Numbered from the stretch's first letter, positions 42,256-55,577 are shown. The stretch is DNA of 64,000 bases from Gadus chalcogrammus (GCF_026213295.1 NC_079432.1:7167380-7231379), one strand, 5' to 3'. Program-made: numbers and translations. The notes: generated by a model not told the origin, from the sequence alone.

Positions 42256-44971
42256 ATGTTTGGTGTTCCTCTTTGTTCCATCGGGCTGCTACTTATTGCC
42301 CTCATTCACACCGGTAAGGATATTGAACACAACTTTCTCTGTAATATTTTATCTAACTGGAGATATAATTTACAGTACTATGTGTTTTTAATATCTGTGA
42401 CCCTTTGTCTGCATATCTTTACAGCTGTAACCAAAGACCACCTCGTGATGGGGGGAGTGGGTCACACAGTTAGCCTGCCATGTCTCTCGTCTTTGGAGGG
42501 ATCCTGCTCAGACATACGATGGTTTCATGAGACAAAAAGTGGTGCAACCCTTATCGCTAGTATCTCCAGAAGAGAAGACGCAAACACTGGTAGATTTAAC
42601 ATTGTGTCTAATTGTTCCTTACACATCAACAACATCACCGAAGTGGATGTCGGAATATATTGGTGCAGTAAAGATCAGGATGACTTGCAATATCTGTCTC
42701 TTATCACTGGTGAGTAATGCCCATGGGCCTGTAGATTGTATGTTTACTTTGAATGTGCAGGGTAGCTAAAGGAACCAGAAAGGTGTCAGACCAAGATTTT
42801 ATTTTTCTAATCAGTTCAGTTTTATAGTTCAAAGTGCTGCACACTGCCCAACAAACATCAACACCCAACTGTAGAAGGTATGCCTAAGTTAGGCGTCACC
42901 GATGGGACATGGTAACTAACCAAAAACTTAATCTGACCACCACCACGGGGTCCGACAGTATGAAGGTATATGTGGGGGTCTGTTTGGGTGGTGTGGAAGC
43001 ACCATAACAAAGTAAGTTCTTAAATTCAAGTGTTAATAAAAGCAATGACGTGGCGGTCAAGTGTTGGTCTGTTAGTGAGATGTCTTCTGAAGCAGGGGTA
43101 TGGGTCTTGAACCCACAGGGAGGAGTTGTGCTGCAGGTGTGTTGAAAGCTGTATTACTCGTTAACAATCTCAGACACATATTGCCCAAACTGCACCATGC
43201 AAAAAAAAGCATTTGATGTTTTGGGTTGTTTTGGTTCTTTCAGTTTCCTCCCAGCTGAGGTCTCGAATGTTCCCCGGAGCCAACGTTACCTTAAGCTGTA
43301 ATCTGGTCACGTTCAAGGGGCCTGGTAGGTGTTTCAGCCCTCTGTATCAAGGTATGTCTCTCAAGTGGCAGGATGATAATCGACCGGACTACATCCTCGC
43401 CAAACAGAGGATCAGCAGATGTACTGTCCAGCTGAATGTCATCCTTCAGCCGGACAGCCGCTTCAGCTGCCTGGCTTTGGTCAACCGCCAGGTCAAGAAC
43501 AGGGTGGAGTTCCCCGTCCGTATCCGAGGTGTGGAAAGAATCATCAGTCTCTCTCTGTCACTCACTCACTCATTCACTCACTCACTCTCTCACTCACTCA
43601 TAGATACACAATTTGGTGTAGTAAATACCATTGGCTCCTGTGTTTATGTCTTCACATGGATGATTTGTTCAATGTTTGATTTGTCTTCACACAGTTGAGG
43701 GAAGAGGCCTTCCCATGCCTTACTCAGAAAACGACGATCAAGGTCATGATGGGGGATCCAATGTAGCTGGTGAATTCAGTTTTTATTTAAACTAAACTAT
43801 AATGTGGATACACACCAACAAGCAAACAGGCACTGAATAAAGCTTCTCTTTCTAATGTTTAGTTACTTCCTTTTTAAAAAATTTTTATTAGTACAATATT
43901 GTCAGTATTTCATATTGGTGGACCCTTATCCAAACTTTCTTACAATACCATGACTGCATACAATTGCCTAGATGGTTTATTTTAATACCATGATTTAGGC
44001 CTACATTTTTAGCCCACAATGTAGTTGAGGCAATACAATATATTTCAAATTTTAAGCACCAACAAAAGTAACAAGCCAATAGAGCCCAATGCATGAGTTC
44101 AGCAAGACGGTTGTTGACTGTCTATTATTTGGACAGACGGGGACGGTGGCAACAGCGAGGTGATCGGCCGAGTCATCGCCGTGACAGTAGTGAGCTGTGC
44201 CATGACGGTGGTGCTGGTTCTGATCCTAGCGAAGAAGAAGAGGAAGCCAAGTAGGTTACCTCAAGTTCCTGGATGCAGCGCAACAAACACATTGACATAC
44301 GTAGAGCACATCAGGTTATGGCAACATGTAGTTTCATAGCTCTCAGACTCTAACACGCTATTTAAACTTCCATAGCTCACATGAATAGACGTTTTAGAAT
44401 AGCACAACAGAGGTTCTCGGTTGTTAAATGATAAATGCAGACTCGAGGTTCTTGAGTTTCATATGGCTTCAATCGCCAAATCATTCAGGAGTCCGAAACA
44501 TGGTTTGCGATATATTCAACCCTTTTAATACCCTTTTACATTCTTTTTTTTAAATTTAATTTCAGATGACCAGCTTGTAGCACATCCAGAGACTCCCCTG
44601 GACGTTAATACTGTAATAAATACTGTGAGTACATATATACACTTCTAACATTGGTCGTCCTCATCCTTAAATGCAGTGATATTTTAATTTATTCTACACT
44701 TTCTTAAACTTCTATTCTTCCAACTATAACCCTCTGTGTGGGGGTGTGGGTGTGGGTGTGAGTGTGGGTGTGGGTGTGGGGGGGGGGGGTTCATGTATGC
44801 ATGTGCGAATTCATGTGTGTGTGTTTGTGTTTTAAGGATGCGGCCGCCACTGCAGAGGATGTCACCCATGCTGACATAACGGTTGCAGGCGTTGCGGACA
44901 GGAAGTGGGAGACAGAGAGTGAAGCCCCTGTTTACACAAACATAGAACCGACCGCTCACAACAATGTTTGA
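42256..44971 (+). CDS. Two-domain Ig-superfamily receptor, copy A (7 exons, 336 aa)
   Basis: Exons: 42256-42313 (signal peptide), 42425-42709 (V-type Ig), 43244-43528 (second Ig), 43695-43769 (stalk), 44137-44250 (transmembrane), 44566-44624 and 44837-44971 (tail, stop TGA). The first five introns are all phase 1, as in Ig-domain genes. Domain 1 has C-x(n)-W-F and D-V-G-I-Y-W-C plus an extra Cys pair (G-S-C, S-N-C). Domain 2 has L-S-C, L-K-W and F-S-C. N-glycosylation sites include N-N-I-T and N-V-T. The helix V-I-A-V-T-V-V-S-C-A-M is followed by K-K-K-R-K. The tail has P-V-Y-T-N-I (YxN/ITIM-like). The first tyrosine motif of copy C (T-Y-A-D-V) is T-H-A-D-I here. A surface leukocyte receptor is likely. 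The family could be DICP-like or CD300-like; I cannot decide. The gene is intact. Confidence 0.85.
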
Positions 44972-45826
44972 TTGGCATTACCTGGTAACCCAAAACGGCC
45001 AAAAGCAGATTACTCATACAACACCATCGACTACCCAGAGGGCCAATTGAGTCCATGTTTACATCTTATCCTACGTTTTTAAAACTGCATGTATGACGTG
45101 CTATGGTCCATGATCAGTCTTTACCACTATGATGTAACCCACTACATCACTTTTCATCTAAAATAATTTGTTTTAGGATCTGGTTTTCCTTCAAACAACA
45201 GATAGCTCACAGGATTCATGTACTTTATTTTGTACTCTGGGTGTAGCATTTTTGAGTAGCATCCAGCTGCAGCCTGTGGTGTGGCAAAGGGCCTTTGCTT
45301 TTCAACGTCCATTTTTCTGTTAAATTTCAATGTTTATGTTTATATAAAAATATACATTGTATAATTGTTTTGCTTGTTATTTGCGTGTGTTGCCTACGAA
45401 ATATGAACACAAAAGATTACCGTGTGGGACATTACAATTGAAAGAAGGAGTTTTAATGGGAAAAAACAATTATTTGTTAAGTTTTGGGAGAATAACCAAA
45501 GGTTGAAAAAATATAACAAATATGCAAATATTGCAAAATAGGAAATAACTTTACTTATTCAATGGATCTACTCAATCTATAAATAAAAATGCATTCCACA
45601 CCGTCATTGAGATACTTTCCGTTGCTCTTTATTCAGCGATATGACGTACTAATATACTATGAGCATGTTAGGGAAGTAACCCTGGGACCTAACAAATAAG
45701 GAGGTAATGCCAAGTCTGGGGTCAGAGAATGTTGGCAAATTCAGGAAGCTGTCTCTGTGTTGGCTAAGACTACATCTTACCGAACACGAAAGAAACAGGA
45801 CTCTGTCTCGGTAATAAAGCGTAGAA
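44972..45826. other. Copy A 3' region and copy B 5' flank
   Basis: Contains the 3' untranslated region of copy A and the unit junction near 45340, where the start-of-unit sequence (TTTATATAAAAATATACATT, also at 41770 and 47671) begins again. No other gene. Confidence 0.6.
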
Positions 45827-45831
45827 ACAAC

Positions 45832-47305
45832 ATGTTTGGTGTTTCTCTTTGTTCCATCGGGCTGCTACTTATTGCCCCCATTCACACCGGTAAGGATATT
45901 GAACACAACTTTCCTTGTAATATTTTATCTAACTGGAGATATAATATACAGTACTGTGTGTTTTTAATATATGTGACCCTTTGTCTGCATATCTTTACAG
46001 CTGTAACCAAACACAACCTCGTGATGGGGGGAGTGGGTCACACAGTTAGCCTGCCCTGCGTCTCTCCTTTGGAGGGATCCTGCTCAGACATACGATGGTT
46101 TCATAACACAAAAAGTGGTACAACCCTTATCGCTAGTATCTCCAGAAGAGAAGACGCAAACACTGGTAGATTTAACATGTGAGTAATGCCCATGGGCCTG
46201 TAGATTGTATGTTTACTTTGAATGTGCAGGGTAAGTAGATGTCTTCTGAAGCGGTGGTATGGGTCTTGAACCCACAGGGAGGGATTGTGCTGCAGGTGTG
46301 TTGAAAGCTGTATTACTCGTTAACAATCTCAGACACATATTGCCCAAACTGCACCATGCAAAAAAAAGCATTTGATGTTTTGGGTTGTTTTGGTTCTTTC
46401 AGTTTCCTCCCAGCTGAGGTCTCGAATGTTCCCCGGAGCCAACGTTACCTTAAGCTGTAGTCTGGTCACGTTCGAGAGGCCTGGTTGGTGTTTCAGCCCT
46501 CTGTATCAAGGTATGTCTCTCAAGTGGCAGGATGATAATCGACCAAAACTACATCCTCGCCGAACAGAGGATCAGCAGATGTACTGTCCAGCTGAATGTC
46601 ATCCTTCAGCCGGACAGCCGCTTCAGCTGCCTGGCTTTGGTCAACCGCCAGGTCCAGAACAGGGTGGAGTTCCCCGTCCGTATCAGAGGTGTGGAAAGAA
46701 TCACCAGTCTCTCTCTGCCACTCACTCACACTCTCACTCACTCATAGATACACAATTTGGTGTAGTAAATACCATTGGCTCCTGTGTTTATGTCTTCACA
46801 CGGATGATTTGTTCAATGTTTGATTTGTCTTCACACAGTTGAGGGAAGAGGCCTTCCCATGCCTTACTTAGAAAACGACGATCAAGGTCATGATGGGGGA
46901 TCCAATGTAGCTGGTGAATTCAGTTTTTATTTAAACAAAACTATAATATGGATACACACCAACAAGCAAACAGGCACTGAATAAAGCTTCTCTTTCTAAT
47001 GTTTAGTATCTTACTTTTTTAATTTTTTTTATTAGTACAATATTATAAATACAGTGGTATTTTAATTTATTCTACACTTTCTTAAACTTCTATTCTTCCA
47101 ACTATAACCCTGTGCGGGTGTAGGTCATGTATGCATGTGCGAATTCATGTGTGTATGTTTGTGTTTTAAGGATGCGGCCACCACTGGAGAGGGTGTCACC
47201 CATGCTGACATAATGGTTGCAGGCGATGCGGACAGGAAGTGGGAGACAGAGAGTGAAGCCACTGTTTACACAAACATAGAACCGACCGCTCACAACAATG
47301 TTTGA
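45832..47305 (+). pseudogene. Ig-superfamily receptor copy B (pseudogene)
   Basis: The signal exon (45832-45889) is intact. The V exon starts normally at 46001 but stops after F-N-M at 46178, where the sequence jumps to the intron's GTGAGT. About 107 bases, including the Y-W-C end of the domain, are deleted and the exon phase is changed. The second Ig exon (about 46404-46689) carries a one-base insertion (CGACCAAAACTAC in place of CGACCGGACTAC). The stalk exon (46855-46929) is followed by a deletion of about 750 bases that removes the transmembrane exon and exon 6. The tail exon (47171-47305) remains, with T-H-A-D-I and V-Y-T-N-I. No functional receptor can be made. Confidence 0.9.
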
Positions 47306-48162
47306 TTGGCATTACCTGGTAACCCAAAACGGCCAAAAGCAGATTACTCATACAACACCATCGACTACCCAGAGGGCCAATTGAGTCCATGTTTACATCT
47401 TATCCTACGTTTTTAAAACTGCATGTATGACGTGCTATGGTCCATGATCAGTCTTTACCACTATGATGTAACCCACTACATCACTTTTCATCTAAAATAA
47501 TTTGTTTTAGGATTTGGTTTTCCTTCAAACAGATAGCTCACAGGATTCATGTACTTTATTTTGTACTCTGGGTGTAGCATTTTTGAGTAGCATCCAGCTG
47601 CAGCCTGTGGTGTGGCAAAGGGCCTTTGTTTTTCAACGTCCATTTTTCTGTTAAATTTCAATGTTTATGTTTATATAAAAATATACATTGTATAATTGTT
47701 TTGCTTGTTATTTGCGTGTGTTGCCTACGAAATATGAACACAAAAGATTACCGTGTGGGACATTACAATTGAAAGAAGGAGTTTTAATGGGAAAACACAA
47801 TTATTTGTTAAGTTTTGGGAGAATAATCAAAGGTTGAAAAAATATAACAAATATGCAAATATTGCAAAATAGGAAATAACTTTACTTATTAAATGGATCT
47901 ACTCAAGCTATAAATAAAAATGCATTCCACACCGTCATTGAGATAATTTCCGTTGCTCTTTATTCAGCGATATGACGTACTAATATACTATGAGCATATT
48001 AGGGAAGTAACCCTGGGACCTAACAAATAAGGAGGTAATGCCAAGTCTGGGGTCAGAGAATGTTGGCAAATTCAGGAAGCTGTTTCTGTGTTGACTAAGA
48101 CTACATCATACGGAACACGAAAGAAACAGGACTCTGTCTCGGTAATAAAGCGTAGAAACGAC
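47306..48162. other. Copy B 3' region and copy C 5' flank
   Basis: Nearly the same as 44972-45831. The unit junction lies near 47675. Confidence 0.6.
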
Positions 48163-51100
48163 ATGTTTGGTGTTTCTCTTTGTTCCATCGGGCTGCTACT
48201 TATTGCCCTCATTCACACCGGTAAGGATATTGAACGCAACTTTCTCTGTAATACTTTATCCAACTGGAGATATAATATACAGTACTGTGTGTTTTTAATA
48301 TCTGTGACCCTTTGTCTGCATATCTTTACAGCTGTAACCAAAGAACACCTCGTGATGGGGGGAGTGGGTCACACAGTTATCCTGCCATGTCTCTCGTCTT
48401 TGGAGGGATCCTGCTCAGACATACGATGGTTTCATAACAAGAAAAGTGGTACAACCCGTGTCGCTAGTATCTCCAGAAGAGAAGATTCAAACACTGGTAG
48501 ATTTAACATTGTGTCTAATTGTTCCTTACACATCAACAACATCACCGAAGTGGATGTCGGAATATATTGGTGCAGTAAAGATCAGGATGACTTGCAATAT
48601 CTGTCTCTTATCACTGGTGAGTAATGCCCATGGGCCTGTAGATTGTATGTTTACTTTGAATGTGCAGGGTAGCTAAAGGAACCAGAAAGGTGTCAGACCA
48701 AGATTAATTTTTTCTAATAAGTTCAGTTTTATAATTCAAAGTGCTGCACACTGCCCAACAAACTACCACACCCAACTGTAGAAGGTATGCCTAAATTAGG
48801 CGTCACCGATGGGACATTGTAACTAACCAAAAACTTAATCTGACCACCACCACGGGGTCCGACAGTATGAAGTGGCGGACTCAGACTGTTTGAAGGGCAG
48901 GGGCGAAAAAATAAAAAGGGCACATTCTGGACAACATGGGGCCCCAACAGCGGACACAGTGGCTTTTCTAACTTGATGGTGTTTTGTTCCCCCAACGGAG
49001 CCTTAAAGGCAGCGCTGCCTGGAACGTCCTATCCCCTAACCTTAGCAAGCGCTGCCTTGAAGGTTCCATTCGGGGCACTTGTTACATCTCCATGTAGCCC
49101 TTAAAAGAATAGTGCGGCTCATAATTTAAACGGGGGGTCTGGGGCTCGTCCCCCAGGAAAAAATTTGCTTCAAAGACCCTGTTTCCCCTTATTCTAGCGA
49201 CTTTTTAAACACCAAAATGAGTTGTTCACATCATTGTGCACTTTCACATTTTGGCCAAAGAAAGGAGGATGCCTTACTGCTTTCATCTTTACTAACATTT
49301 AAGTAAAAATTTGACTGGATAAAATTCAATGTGCCACTACTATACGGTCTTTGACCGCTGACAGCCAGCTACGGAAACATTTAAGGAAGTTTTCCTTCTT
49401 GTTGAGGTGATAGCTGACCATTATCGTCTCTCTTGCATGAAATGACCTACACTTGAATGATCTTGAAAGCACAAAAAATGTATATACATTTTAAACGGAT
49501 TATGCAAACTGAAAATATTAAGTTTTTTTAACTTGGCATCTAAGGGTGCACTCACACTAGGCCATCTGGCCGTTGCCGTTGGCCGTTTTCACACCTAACC
49601 GTCCTCAAATGGCCCCATTGTTCTCTGGCCTGCACTCACACTAGGCCGTCTGGCCGTTGGCCGTCGCAACTGTGGCCTGGCCACGGTAGGCTCTTGTACA
49701 TACGTCATCACGTCGTAAGTAACACGTCATCACCAAGCGTCCGCTGCATGGACCACAATAAAGTCTGCCGCCAGTCAGAGTTCTAACAACAATGGACAAC
49801 AACACAGAGAACACAGTTCGCACTTTGCTGAGTCTGTTGCTTATTTGGATACATGTTTACCATTTAATGGGAAAGAAGGCTCGTCGCCTTTATTATATCC
49901 GTGGTCGTCGCATGGACTATACGTCATCCAGCTCAGGTTGCGTAGCCGTGCGTGTGCGCGTGTCAGCTCATTAGCATCTGTACCGTAGCGGCCCGTACCG
50001 TAGCAGCACACCTCTCCCAAGTGGCCAAATTGGCCCGGCCAAGCAAGACTGGCCACACTCACACTGGCATTTGAGCACGGTTAGGTGTGAAAACGGCCAG
50101 ATGGCCTAGTGTGAGTGCACCCTAATTGCGCTTTTCCACTATGGGTACTGACATACTCTTAATCCGCTTTTTGCTTCGTTATCCAGTGGAGATTTAAGTA
50201 CCACTCGATGTAGCTGTTTGTCATGGCGACGCCACATGAAAGCAACACCTCGCATTCCCCGTTCGTCAGCGACCAAAGAGAGGAACGTCTGCACCTCAAT
50301 AGCTAACCACAACATGTTTATTTCGGTTTGCCATATTCTTGCTCCAGAGGGCACATCATCATCATCAGGGGCAACCTAGGGCACTCATTAGGGGTCCAAG
50401 CCAACAGGTTGGAACCCTATTGTTTTTGTAAGGATTATTATTATTCCCAGCTAGAAGTGGTACCACAGCCCAAACCGTAAATGGTGCACACACGCCAATT
50501 GCATGACAAGATCCAGGTACGTGAGGTGACCGCAGACGACCAAATCCAGACATGCCGGCCACTACGTGGCGCTATACCAAGGAATACGCCTTTGGGGCTA
50601 TAACTCCCACACCGAACCTCCCACAGTCCAAAACTCCCACAGATTCACTGGAGTCTGCTGCATCTTTTGGCTTAGACCACGCCCATTTGCGTCTATAAAA
50701 ATTTTCGGCAAAATCGCGAAAATCGCTAAACTGTATTTTCCCTACTCCTCCCACATTTCTTGACCAATCAACACCAAACTTTGCACACGACATCTTCAGA
50801 CAAACACGCAAAGAAATCGTCGACTTTTTTGATCCGACCTTCGACGACGAAACGGTAGCGTTTTGAATATTGGTTTATGAGCTAAATTAGACGTGGAAAA
50901 TCAAAAATCCAAAGAAATCAAAAATTAGACATCGGATCGAGTCCAAATTTTACACACATGTTGGTGCTAACCTTAATGTCGTTCAATAGAAAATTCGGAA
51001 AAATTCGCCGTTAGGGGGCGCAATAAACGAGGAAATTGTATATCTTCTACAAAACTTCGCCATTAGGGGCCGCCATAAACGAGGGAATTGTTCATCTCCT

Positions 51101-53581
51101 AATTGGCCAAAGGAATGTTCTGAAAACGCGTTTGGGGATATATCTCCCACACCGAACCTCCCACAGTCAAAACCTTCGTATCCACAGGTTCACAGTAGCG
51201 TTTTGAACACATGCTTCGCGTTGTGCCGGAGAAATGCACATTTCTTGGACCCCTGCATAACTGCTTGCAGTTCTCGTTACTTTTTGTTCACGTGTAAAGG
51301 GCAGCCAATAAGGCACTCATTTTCACCACCATAGAGAGCCCTTTAGCACACTTTTTCAACCATGGGGGTACCAGATGCACAGAAGGGCACTAGAAGGGCA
51401 CCAGACGGGCAGAAGAGCACTAGAAGGGTACTAGAAGGGCAATAGAAGGGCACTAGGAGGGCACTAGAAGGACAAGACGGGCAGAAGGGCACTATCAGGG
51501 TACTAGAAGGGCACTAGAAAGGTCACTGGGAGGGCACTCGAAGGACCAGACGGGCAGAAGGGCACTTGAAGGACCAGGCGGGCAGAAGGGGACTATCAGG
51601 GCACTAAAGGGGGCACTAAAAGGGCACAAGACGGGCAGAAGGGGACTATAAGGGCACTCATTAAGGCACGTCATTGAACTTTCCTGTTCTAGAGGGCACC
51701 TATTCATAATTTATTGTATGAAGGAGCACCCTAGAGGGCACCTAATCATGTTTTGCAAGTGAAAAGGGCAGCCAATAAGGCATTTCCTCTCGTTTTCGAC
51801 ACTCTAGAAGGGCACTTTAGCGCGCTTTTTCAACCATTGAGCCACAAGGGGGGGCGGTTGCCCCCCCTGCCCCCCCCCCTGAGTCCGGTATCTGTGGGGG
51901 TCTGTTTGGGCGGTGTGGAAGTACCATAACAAAGTAAGTTCTTAAATTCAAGTGTTAATAAAAGCAATGACGTGGCGGTCAAGTGTTGGTTTGTTAGTGA
52001 GATGTCTTCTGAAGCAGGGGTATGGGTCTTGAACCCACAGGGAGGGATTGTGCTGCAGGTGTGTTGAAAGCTGTATTACCCGCTAACAATCTCAGACACA
52101 TATTCCCCAAACTGCACCATGCAAAAAAAAGCATTTGATGTTTTGGGTTGTTTTGGTTCTTTCAGTTTCCTCCCAGCTGAGGTCTCGAATGTTCCCCGGA
52201 GCCAACGTTACCTTAAGCTGTAGTCTGGTCACGTTCGAGGGGTCTGGTTGGTGTTTCAGCCCTCTGTATCAAGGTATGTCTCTCAAGTGGCAGGATGATA
52301 ATCGACCGGACTACATCCTCGCCGAACAGAGGATCAACAGATGTGCTGTCCGGCTGAATGTCATCCTTCAGCCGGACAGCCGCTTCAGCTGCCTGGCTTT
52401 GGTCAACCGCCAGGTCAAGAACAGGGTGGAGTTCCCCGTCCGTATCCGAGGTGTGGAAAGAATCACCAGTCTCTCTCTGTCACTCACTCACTCATTCACT
52501 CACTCACACTCTCACTCACTCATAGATACACAATTTGGTGTAGTAAATACCATTGGATCCTGTGTTTAAGTCTTCACACGGATGATTTGTTCAATGTTTG
52601 ATTTGTCTTCACACAGTTAAGGGAAGAGGCCTTCCCATGCCTAACTCAGAAAACGACGATCAAGGTCATGATGGGGGATCCAATGTAGCTGGTGAATTCA
52701 GTTTTTATTTAAACTAAACTATAATGTGGATACACACCAACAAGCAAACAGGCACTGAATAAAGCTTCTCTTTCTAATGTTTAGTTACTTACTTTTTAAA
52801 AAAAAATATTAGTACAATATAGTCAGTATTTCATATTTGGTGGACCCTTATCAAAACTGTCTTACAATACCATGACTGCATACAATAGCCTAGATGGTTT
52901 ATTTTAATACCATGATTTAGGCCTAACTTTTGAGCCCACCATGTAGAAGAGGCAATACAATCAAATTTTAAGCACAAACAAAAGTATCAAGCCAATAGAG
53001 CCCGATGCACAGATTGGTTCAGCTGGACCGTTGTAAACTGTATATTATTTGGACAGACGGGGACGGTGGCAACAGAGAGGTGATCATCTCTATGGCAGTA
53101 GTGGGCTGTGCCATGACATTGGTGCTGGCTCTGATCCTAATGAAGAAAAAGAAGAAGAAGAGGAAACCAAGTAGGTTTCGTCAAGTTCCTGGATGCAGTG
53201 CAACATACACATACACACGTAGAGCAGATTGCTTCACCTCACACAATGCTAAAGAAAACTGAGGTTATGGCAACATAGCAATAGCACAACAGAGATTATC
53301 TGGGGTTAAATGATAAATGCAGACTTGAGGCTCTTGAGTTTCATATTGCTTCAATAGCCAAATGATTGGGGATTCCGAAACATGGTTTGCGAATTATAAC
53401 CCCTTCAATACCGTTTTACATTCATATTTTTCTATTTAATTTCAGATGACCAGCTTGTTGCCCGTACAGAGACTCCCCTGAATGATAATACTGTAATAAA
53501 TGCTGTGAGTAAATACATTTCTTAATGTGGTAATTTAATGAATTCCATACTTAATTAAACTTATATTCTTCCAACTATAAC

Positions 53582-53669
<88 letters not shown>

Positions 53670-53854
53670 GCACGTGGGTTCATGTTTGCATGTGCTTATT
53701 CATGCGTGTATGTTTGTGTTTTAAGGATGTGGCTGCCACTGCAGAGGATGTCACCTACGCTGACGTAACGTTTACCAGCATGGCGGACAGGAAGTGGGAG
53801 ACAGGGAGTGAAGACACCGTTTATGCTGGCATACAACCCATCGGTCGTTTTTAA
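48163..53854 (+). CDS. Two-domain Ig-superfamily receptor, copy C (7 exons, 334 aa)
   Basis: Exons: 48163-48220, 48332-48616, 52166-52450, 52617-52691, 53057-53170, 53446-53504 and 53726-53854 (stop TAA). Sizes and phases equal those of copy A except for a shorter last exon. The extracellular part has the same two Ig domains; the stalk begins V-K-G-R-G. The transmembrane helix (M-A-V-V-G-C-A-M-T-L-V-L-A-L-I-L) is followed by seven basic residues and no charged residue inside, so no adaptor pairing is suggested. The tail carries V-T-Y-A-D-V, a good ITIM, and T-V-Y-A-G-I, ITIM-like. This predicts SHP-type phosphatase recruitment and an inhibitory role. Intron 2 is enlarged by a 3-kb transposon insertion. 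The frame is intact throughout. Confidence 0.85.
49544..50122 (+). mobile_element. Harbinger-type non-autonomous element, copy 2
   Basis: The ends are GGGTGCACTCACACTAGGCC and its inverse, with TAA on both sides (49541-49543, 50123-50125). It is the same element as 18489-19049, inverted relative to it. A 60-codon frame at 49792-49974 (M-D-N-N-T-E-N-T-V...) may be the remnant start of the parent transposase; the other copy has the same start but is broken. Confidence 0.88.
50391..51253. mobile_element. Non-autonomous element with GGGGTCCAAG inverted ends
   Basis: The left end GGGGTCCAAG (50391) and right end CTTGGACCCC (to 51253) are inverted. Internal repeats include two copies of a TCCCACACCGAACCTCCCACAG motif (50607, 51149) and paired TTAGGGG/GCGCCATAAACGAGG segments. 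No coding sequence is recognised. Confidence 0.6.
51370..51660. repeat. GGGCACTAGAA-type minisatellite
   Basis: Tandem variants of an 11-12-bp unit (AGAAGGGCACT, with ACCAGACGGGC variants) lie inside the composite insertion. Confidence 0.85.
53585..53668. repeat. (TG)n microsatellite in receptor copy C intron 6
   Basis: About 42 TG units. The equivalent place in copy A (44736-44825) is a mixed GGGTGT/TG tract. Confidence 0.97.
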
Positions 53855-53953
53855 AACTGCATGTAAGATGTGCTATGGTCCCTGATCAGTCCATACCACT
53901 ATGATATAACCCGGCCACTACATCACATTTCATCTAAAATAATTTGTTTTAGG

Positions 53954-54252
53954 CAGGCCCGCCACTCTCTATACGCAGAGTACGCAGAGTGCGTAGGGCA
54001 GAAAGTACCTGGGGGGAGTACCAAAAATTAAGGTTTGTAAAAAGAAAATATACATATATATTATTACATTATTGAATTACAAAAATATATAAATTAGTTA
54101 TGAAGAGGCCCACCGTAGTTTTTTCTTAATTGTAGGCCCTATAACCTATCACTCAATTTCGGCAAATTAGATGTTTTTACCTAATATATAAAAAGAGGCG
54201 CCCCCCCCCCCCCGCTCGCGTAGGGCACCGAAACGGCCAGCACCAGGCCCTG
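53954..54252. mobile_element. hAT-type MITE downstream of receptor copy C
   Basis: The 299-base insertion begins CAGGCCCG and ends GGCCCTG. It is flanked by a perfect 8-bp duplication, GTTTTAGG (53946-53953 and 54253-54260). Copies A and B show the uninterrupted site (TTTGTTTTAGGATCTGG-like). Confidence 0.88.
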
Positions 54253-54260
54253 GTTTTAGG

Positions 54261-54512
54261 GTTCGGTTTTCCTTTAAAATAACAGATGGCTCACAGGATT
54301 CATGTACTTTCTGGGTGTAGCCTTTTGGATTAGCCTCCAGCGGCAGCCTTTGGTGTGGCACGTCAGGTTTTTTTCAGTCTGCGCATGAATGTCCCAGTCC
54401 AGATTTTCATTTTCTCTTTTATATTTTTTATATATATGTGTATATAAAGAGAAATAGTAGTAATATTCTGAGAATAAAAGTCGTTATTTGAGTGTGCTAT
54501 GTTAATGTGTTA
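54261..54512. other. Copy C 3' end region
   Basis: The remainder of the unit 3' flank, then the junction to the duplicated slc25a29-downstream flank near 54513. Confidence 0.5.
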
Positions 54513-55531
54513 TGTTAATGCCCTTCTATCATTTGTGTGGTTTAAAGGTTTAACCTTGGCCCAGTTTCACACATTGCTATTCATTTGCGACGTCATGTCT
54601 CTTTTTTTGTGTCGTAGTCAGATAATGAATGTGTAGGGTTTGGTAATCACATTGACGGCTGTGAACCAATGAAATCTCTTTCTGCAAAGATATAGTAGTA
54701 ACTATTCATATTTTAACTTGTGATGTATAATTTTGGGTGTTAGTGTTAATTCGATGTGCCGGGCACTGCACGTACTGATCATGGTTTAGTCGAGATCAAC
54801 CCCTTCTTTGTATGTCTGAGATGTGTGCTTTGTCTGAAGTTCTAAAACAGTTTTGTTTTGTTCTTAACCAAAAAGCTGATTTGGTTTGCCTTATGCAGTA
54901 ATAACAAAGCACATTTGATGATCTATTTCATCCTTCCTCCATTGTACAAAAAATACACAACCCACACTTTCTGGATGGGAGGATCTCTGATGTCAGAATG
55001 GGGAAAAGCAAAGGACCGGTGTTGTACATGGATGTGAAAGGGTTGAATGAAGGCAGTTAATTTGCATTTTGAATGTACACGCAAAGACCATCCACTTGTA
55101 AAGGCTGAAGGATTTGGAAACATCACAATTGACACAAGAAGGGGAAATGGTGGAATGCAGTCTGTAAGTTTCTACTTTTGACTGTAATGCAAAGACCATC
55201 TACTTGTTGAAGCTACGGGATAGGACAACGTCACAAATTACCTAAGTACTCAAGATATTCTGTATGTATCGGTCTTATGACCCCATGGGGTCTGGGATCT
55301 GCTGCTGCTGTGTTGTGTGATTGGTGGATGTGGTGTGTCGAAGACTAACTGGAAAGGAAAACTATGCAGCTACGCAGTGTCTTATCCATGGAAAGATATT
55401 GGTGACCATGAATCCCATGGTGAAAACGATGAGTGAGTCGCCCAGGCAATAAGTCTCAGATGCAATATCTACTGTAAGTAATTTCGATGGAATGAGATGG
55501 ATGCTAGATGGGTTTAAATTACCGGGTTGTG

Positions 55532-55577
<46 letters not shown>

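Larger units (their letters stand above)
48872..51887. mobile_element. 3-kb composite insertion in intron 2 of receptor copy C
   Basis: Compared with copy A (intron at about 42966), copy C has an extra segment starting GTGGCGGACTCAG and ending CTGAGTCCG, so its ends are inverted. Both ends are followed inward by G/C-rich runs. Inside are a Harbinger-type element (49544-50122), a second element with inverted ends (50391-51253) and a minisatellite (51370-51660). No transposase frame is recognised. Confidence 0.75.

Noticed and set aside
45832..47305. Copy B as a short functional receptor
   Set aside because: The V exon lacks its second conserved Cys and changes phase, the next exon has a one-base insertion, and the transmembrane exon is deleted.
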